Positions 40,624-41,774 of a DNA stretch of 41,774 bases are shown here, piece by piece; position 1 is the first letter of the stretch, and each line of letters begins with the position of its first letter. The DNA comes from CAYMPW01 sp964558505. GTDB taxonomy: Archaea > Thermoplasmatota > Thermoplasmata > Methanomassiliicoccales > Methanomethylophilaceae. Position numbers and translations under genes: made by a program. The stretch is taken from the NCBI GenBank assembly GCA_964558505.1, contig CAZLEI010000010.1, positions 1 to 41,774 on the forward strand, read 5' to 3'. The notes below the pieces were generated by a model. That model did no database searches. It was not told the DNA's origin and saw only the letters and a list, made by a program, of their open reading frames with translations.

Positions 40624-41774
40624 ATGCCGAAGATCCGTGATGATGCTCCATACGATCCGACCGATCGCGATTCTCTCATGGAATATGCCTATAAGTTGAG
40701 GGGCAAACGTCTGAGAGATGTCTGCACTTGTGAATTCAAGGAGCATTCCTCCAAGGACAAAGGATCGTTCGGAAGCATATTGGAGTCTGGATACTTCTAT
40801 ATAGAGAACAACAGTGATCCAGTTCCAGATTTCGAGGTATTGGGCATCGAGCTGAAGGCAGTTCCGATGAAGAACGCCTCCGGGGGAGGGAGATCGTACC
40901 TTCCCAAGGAACGCGTCAGTCTGGGCATGATCAATTACATGACGTTGTTGGATGAGGGGTTCGAAGGCTCGTTCTACAGGAAGAACCATGAGCTTCTCTT
41001 GGTGTTCTACCTGGACCGTGGCGAACCTGCGGTCGAGGACAAGGTCATACTCGATGTGAAACTATGGACGTTTCCACTTGAGGACCTCCGTGTGATGAGG
41101 GATGACTGGGGCATCATTGCGGCCAAGGTGCGTTCGGGTATGGCCCATGAACTGTCATGCGGGGACACGTTCTACATAGAAGCTTCTCCCAAGGGTCAAG
41201 GACATGGCACGGGAGAACGGAAACAGCCGTTCTCCGAGAAAAGTGCAAAACCTCGTGCCTTCGCTTTGAAACCGCGCTATGTCAAGGAGATCTGGAAAAC
41301 CACGGTCGATGGGGAGAGCATCATAAAGGACCTCGGCGAATGGAGTGAATCGAAGACGTTCGAGGAGATGATACTGGACAGGTTCAAACCCTACGTCGGC
41401 AGGCATGTTTCAGAACTGATGCAAGAGCTCGGCCTTGAATCTGTATCTTCCAAAGACAGGTACGCAACACTCGCACGCAGGATGATGGGCGTCACTGGAA
41501 AGAAGGTCCTCGAGCTCGAGAAGGCCGACGTCTCCATGAAGACGATACGTTTGAACAAAAACGGCGTTCCCCCGGAATCGATGTCCTTCCCATTTTTCAG
41601 GTATGATGATATCGTAAATGGAACATGGGATGAATCAGCGTTCCATGAGGATCTGGAGAAGCGTTTCCTGTTCATCGTGTACAGAGCGGGGGAGGATGGA
41701 AATCTCGTGTTCGAGGGTGCGTATTTCTGGAGCATTCCCAACGACGATATGGCCATGGCCGAGAAGGTATGGAC
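40624..41774 (+). CDS. Sau3AI/MutH-family restriction endonuclease (3' end cut by window)
   Basis: 383 codons are visible; the gene runs off the window. The N-terminal half has the MutH/Sau3AI active site: KGSFGSILESGYFYI near residue 47, then Asp69, Glu76 and Lys78 in DFEVLGIELKAVP, with the same D-x6-E-x-K spacing as MutH. The second half (from about 240) is the related pseudo-nuclease domain with MKTIR, PPESMSFP, RFLFIVYR and FWSIP, where the acidic catalytic residue is replaced. Sau3AI cuts before GATC, with the second half acting as a DNA-binding effector domain. The start ATG 40624 is 25 nt from a TATA element. It is divergent from vsr and the methyltransferase, together a complete restriction-modification locus. 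Confidence 0.93.
   Translation, partial: MPKIRDDAPYDPTDRDSLMEYAYKLRGKRLRDVCTCEFKEHSSKDKGSFGSILESGYFYIENNSDPVPDFEVLGIELKAVPMKNASGGGRSYLPKERVSLGMINYMTLLDEGFEGSFYRKNHELLLVFYLDRGEPAVEDKVILDVKLWTFPLEDLRVMRDDWGIIAAKVRSGMAHELSCGDTFYIEASPKGQGHGTGERKQPFSEKSAKPRAFALKPRYVKEIWKTTVDGESIIKDLGEWSESKTFEEMILDRFKPYVGRHVSELMQELGLESVSSKDRYATLARRMMGVTGKKVLELEKADVSMKTIRLNKNGVPPESMSFPFFRYDDIVNGTWDESAFHEDLEKRFLFIVYRAGEDGNLVFEGAYFWSIPNDDMAMAEKVW

Noticed and set aside
1..41774. CRISPR array, tRNA or rRNA genes, insertion sequences, prophage genes
   Set aside because: No regularly spaced direct repeats, no tRNA-like cloverleaf or T-arm motif in the gaps, and no transposase, integrase or phage structural protein was seen. 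The defence island therefore has no visible mobility gene in this window.

Overview
The window looks like a chromosomal segment of a host-associated methanogenic archaeon of the Thermoplasmata, most likely order Methanomassiliicoccales. The pointers are a group II chaperonin (thermosome) beside a bacterial-type grpE-dnaK-dnaJ set, archaeal TATA boxes about 26 nt upstream of start codons (many first genes look leaderless), InlB/Listeria-Bacteroides-repeat surface proteins, and small zinc-ribbon membrane proteins. The lineage is inferred from gene content only. No rRNA, tRNA or CRISPR array was seen.

Layout. (1) 1-7276: tail of an exported or membrane protein with a strong terminator, then a nitrogen-assimilation pair, type III glutamine synthetase and full-length bacterial-style glutamate synthase large subunit, behind a promoter with two palindromes. 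(2) 7146-9447: three membrane proteins, two divergent from one short AT element, the third a DUF368 lipid-carrier transporter. (3) 9694-14940: protein-folding block with thermosome, grpE, dnaK and dnaJ. (4) 15115-27212: an apparent signalling and membrane-quality cluster with an SPFH protein ending in a zinc ribbon, an Ig-like protein, a HEAT-repeat Ser/Thr kinase translationally coupled to a PP2C phosphatase, a convergent FHA-like protein, then a coupled run of coiled-coil membrane protein, zinc-ribbon protein, small helical protein and Ycf46-type AAA+ ATPase. (5) 27213-30027: zinc-ribbon membrane protein coupled to an InlB-repeat surface protein, and a proline-iminopeptidase-like hydrolase. 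(6) 30057-41774: an accessory defence island, visibly more AT-rich in its first half.

The defence island has two parts. The first is a tightly coupled three-gene minus-strand operon (36575 to 30057): a 904-aa protein whose N-terminus is the MutH-like pseudo-nuclease half of Sau3AI, a ParB-like protein, and a PLD-SNF2 helicase. I do not recognise this combination as a named system, and it is the best candidate here for something undescribed. The second is a restriction-modification and repair set: a Sau3AI/MutH-type endonuclease (cut by the window end), an m5C methyltransferase, a Vsr endonuclease and an AspBHI/MspJI-like modification-dependent endonuclease. The same Sau3AI C-terminal fold occurs in both parts, which suggests that GATC, or its methylation state, is the signal that unites the island.

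Regulation visible in the sequence: a recurring TATA-to-start spacing of about 26 nt; two divergent gene pairs, each with one TATA-like element exactly midway between the two start codons; and a long run of stop/start overlaps implying translational coupling in regions 4, 5 and 6.
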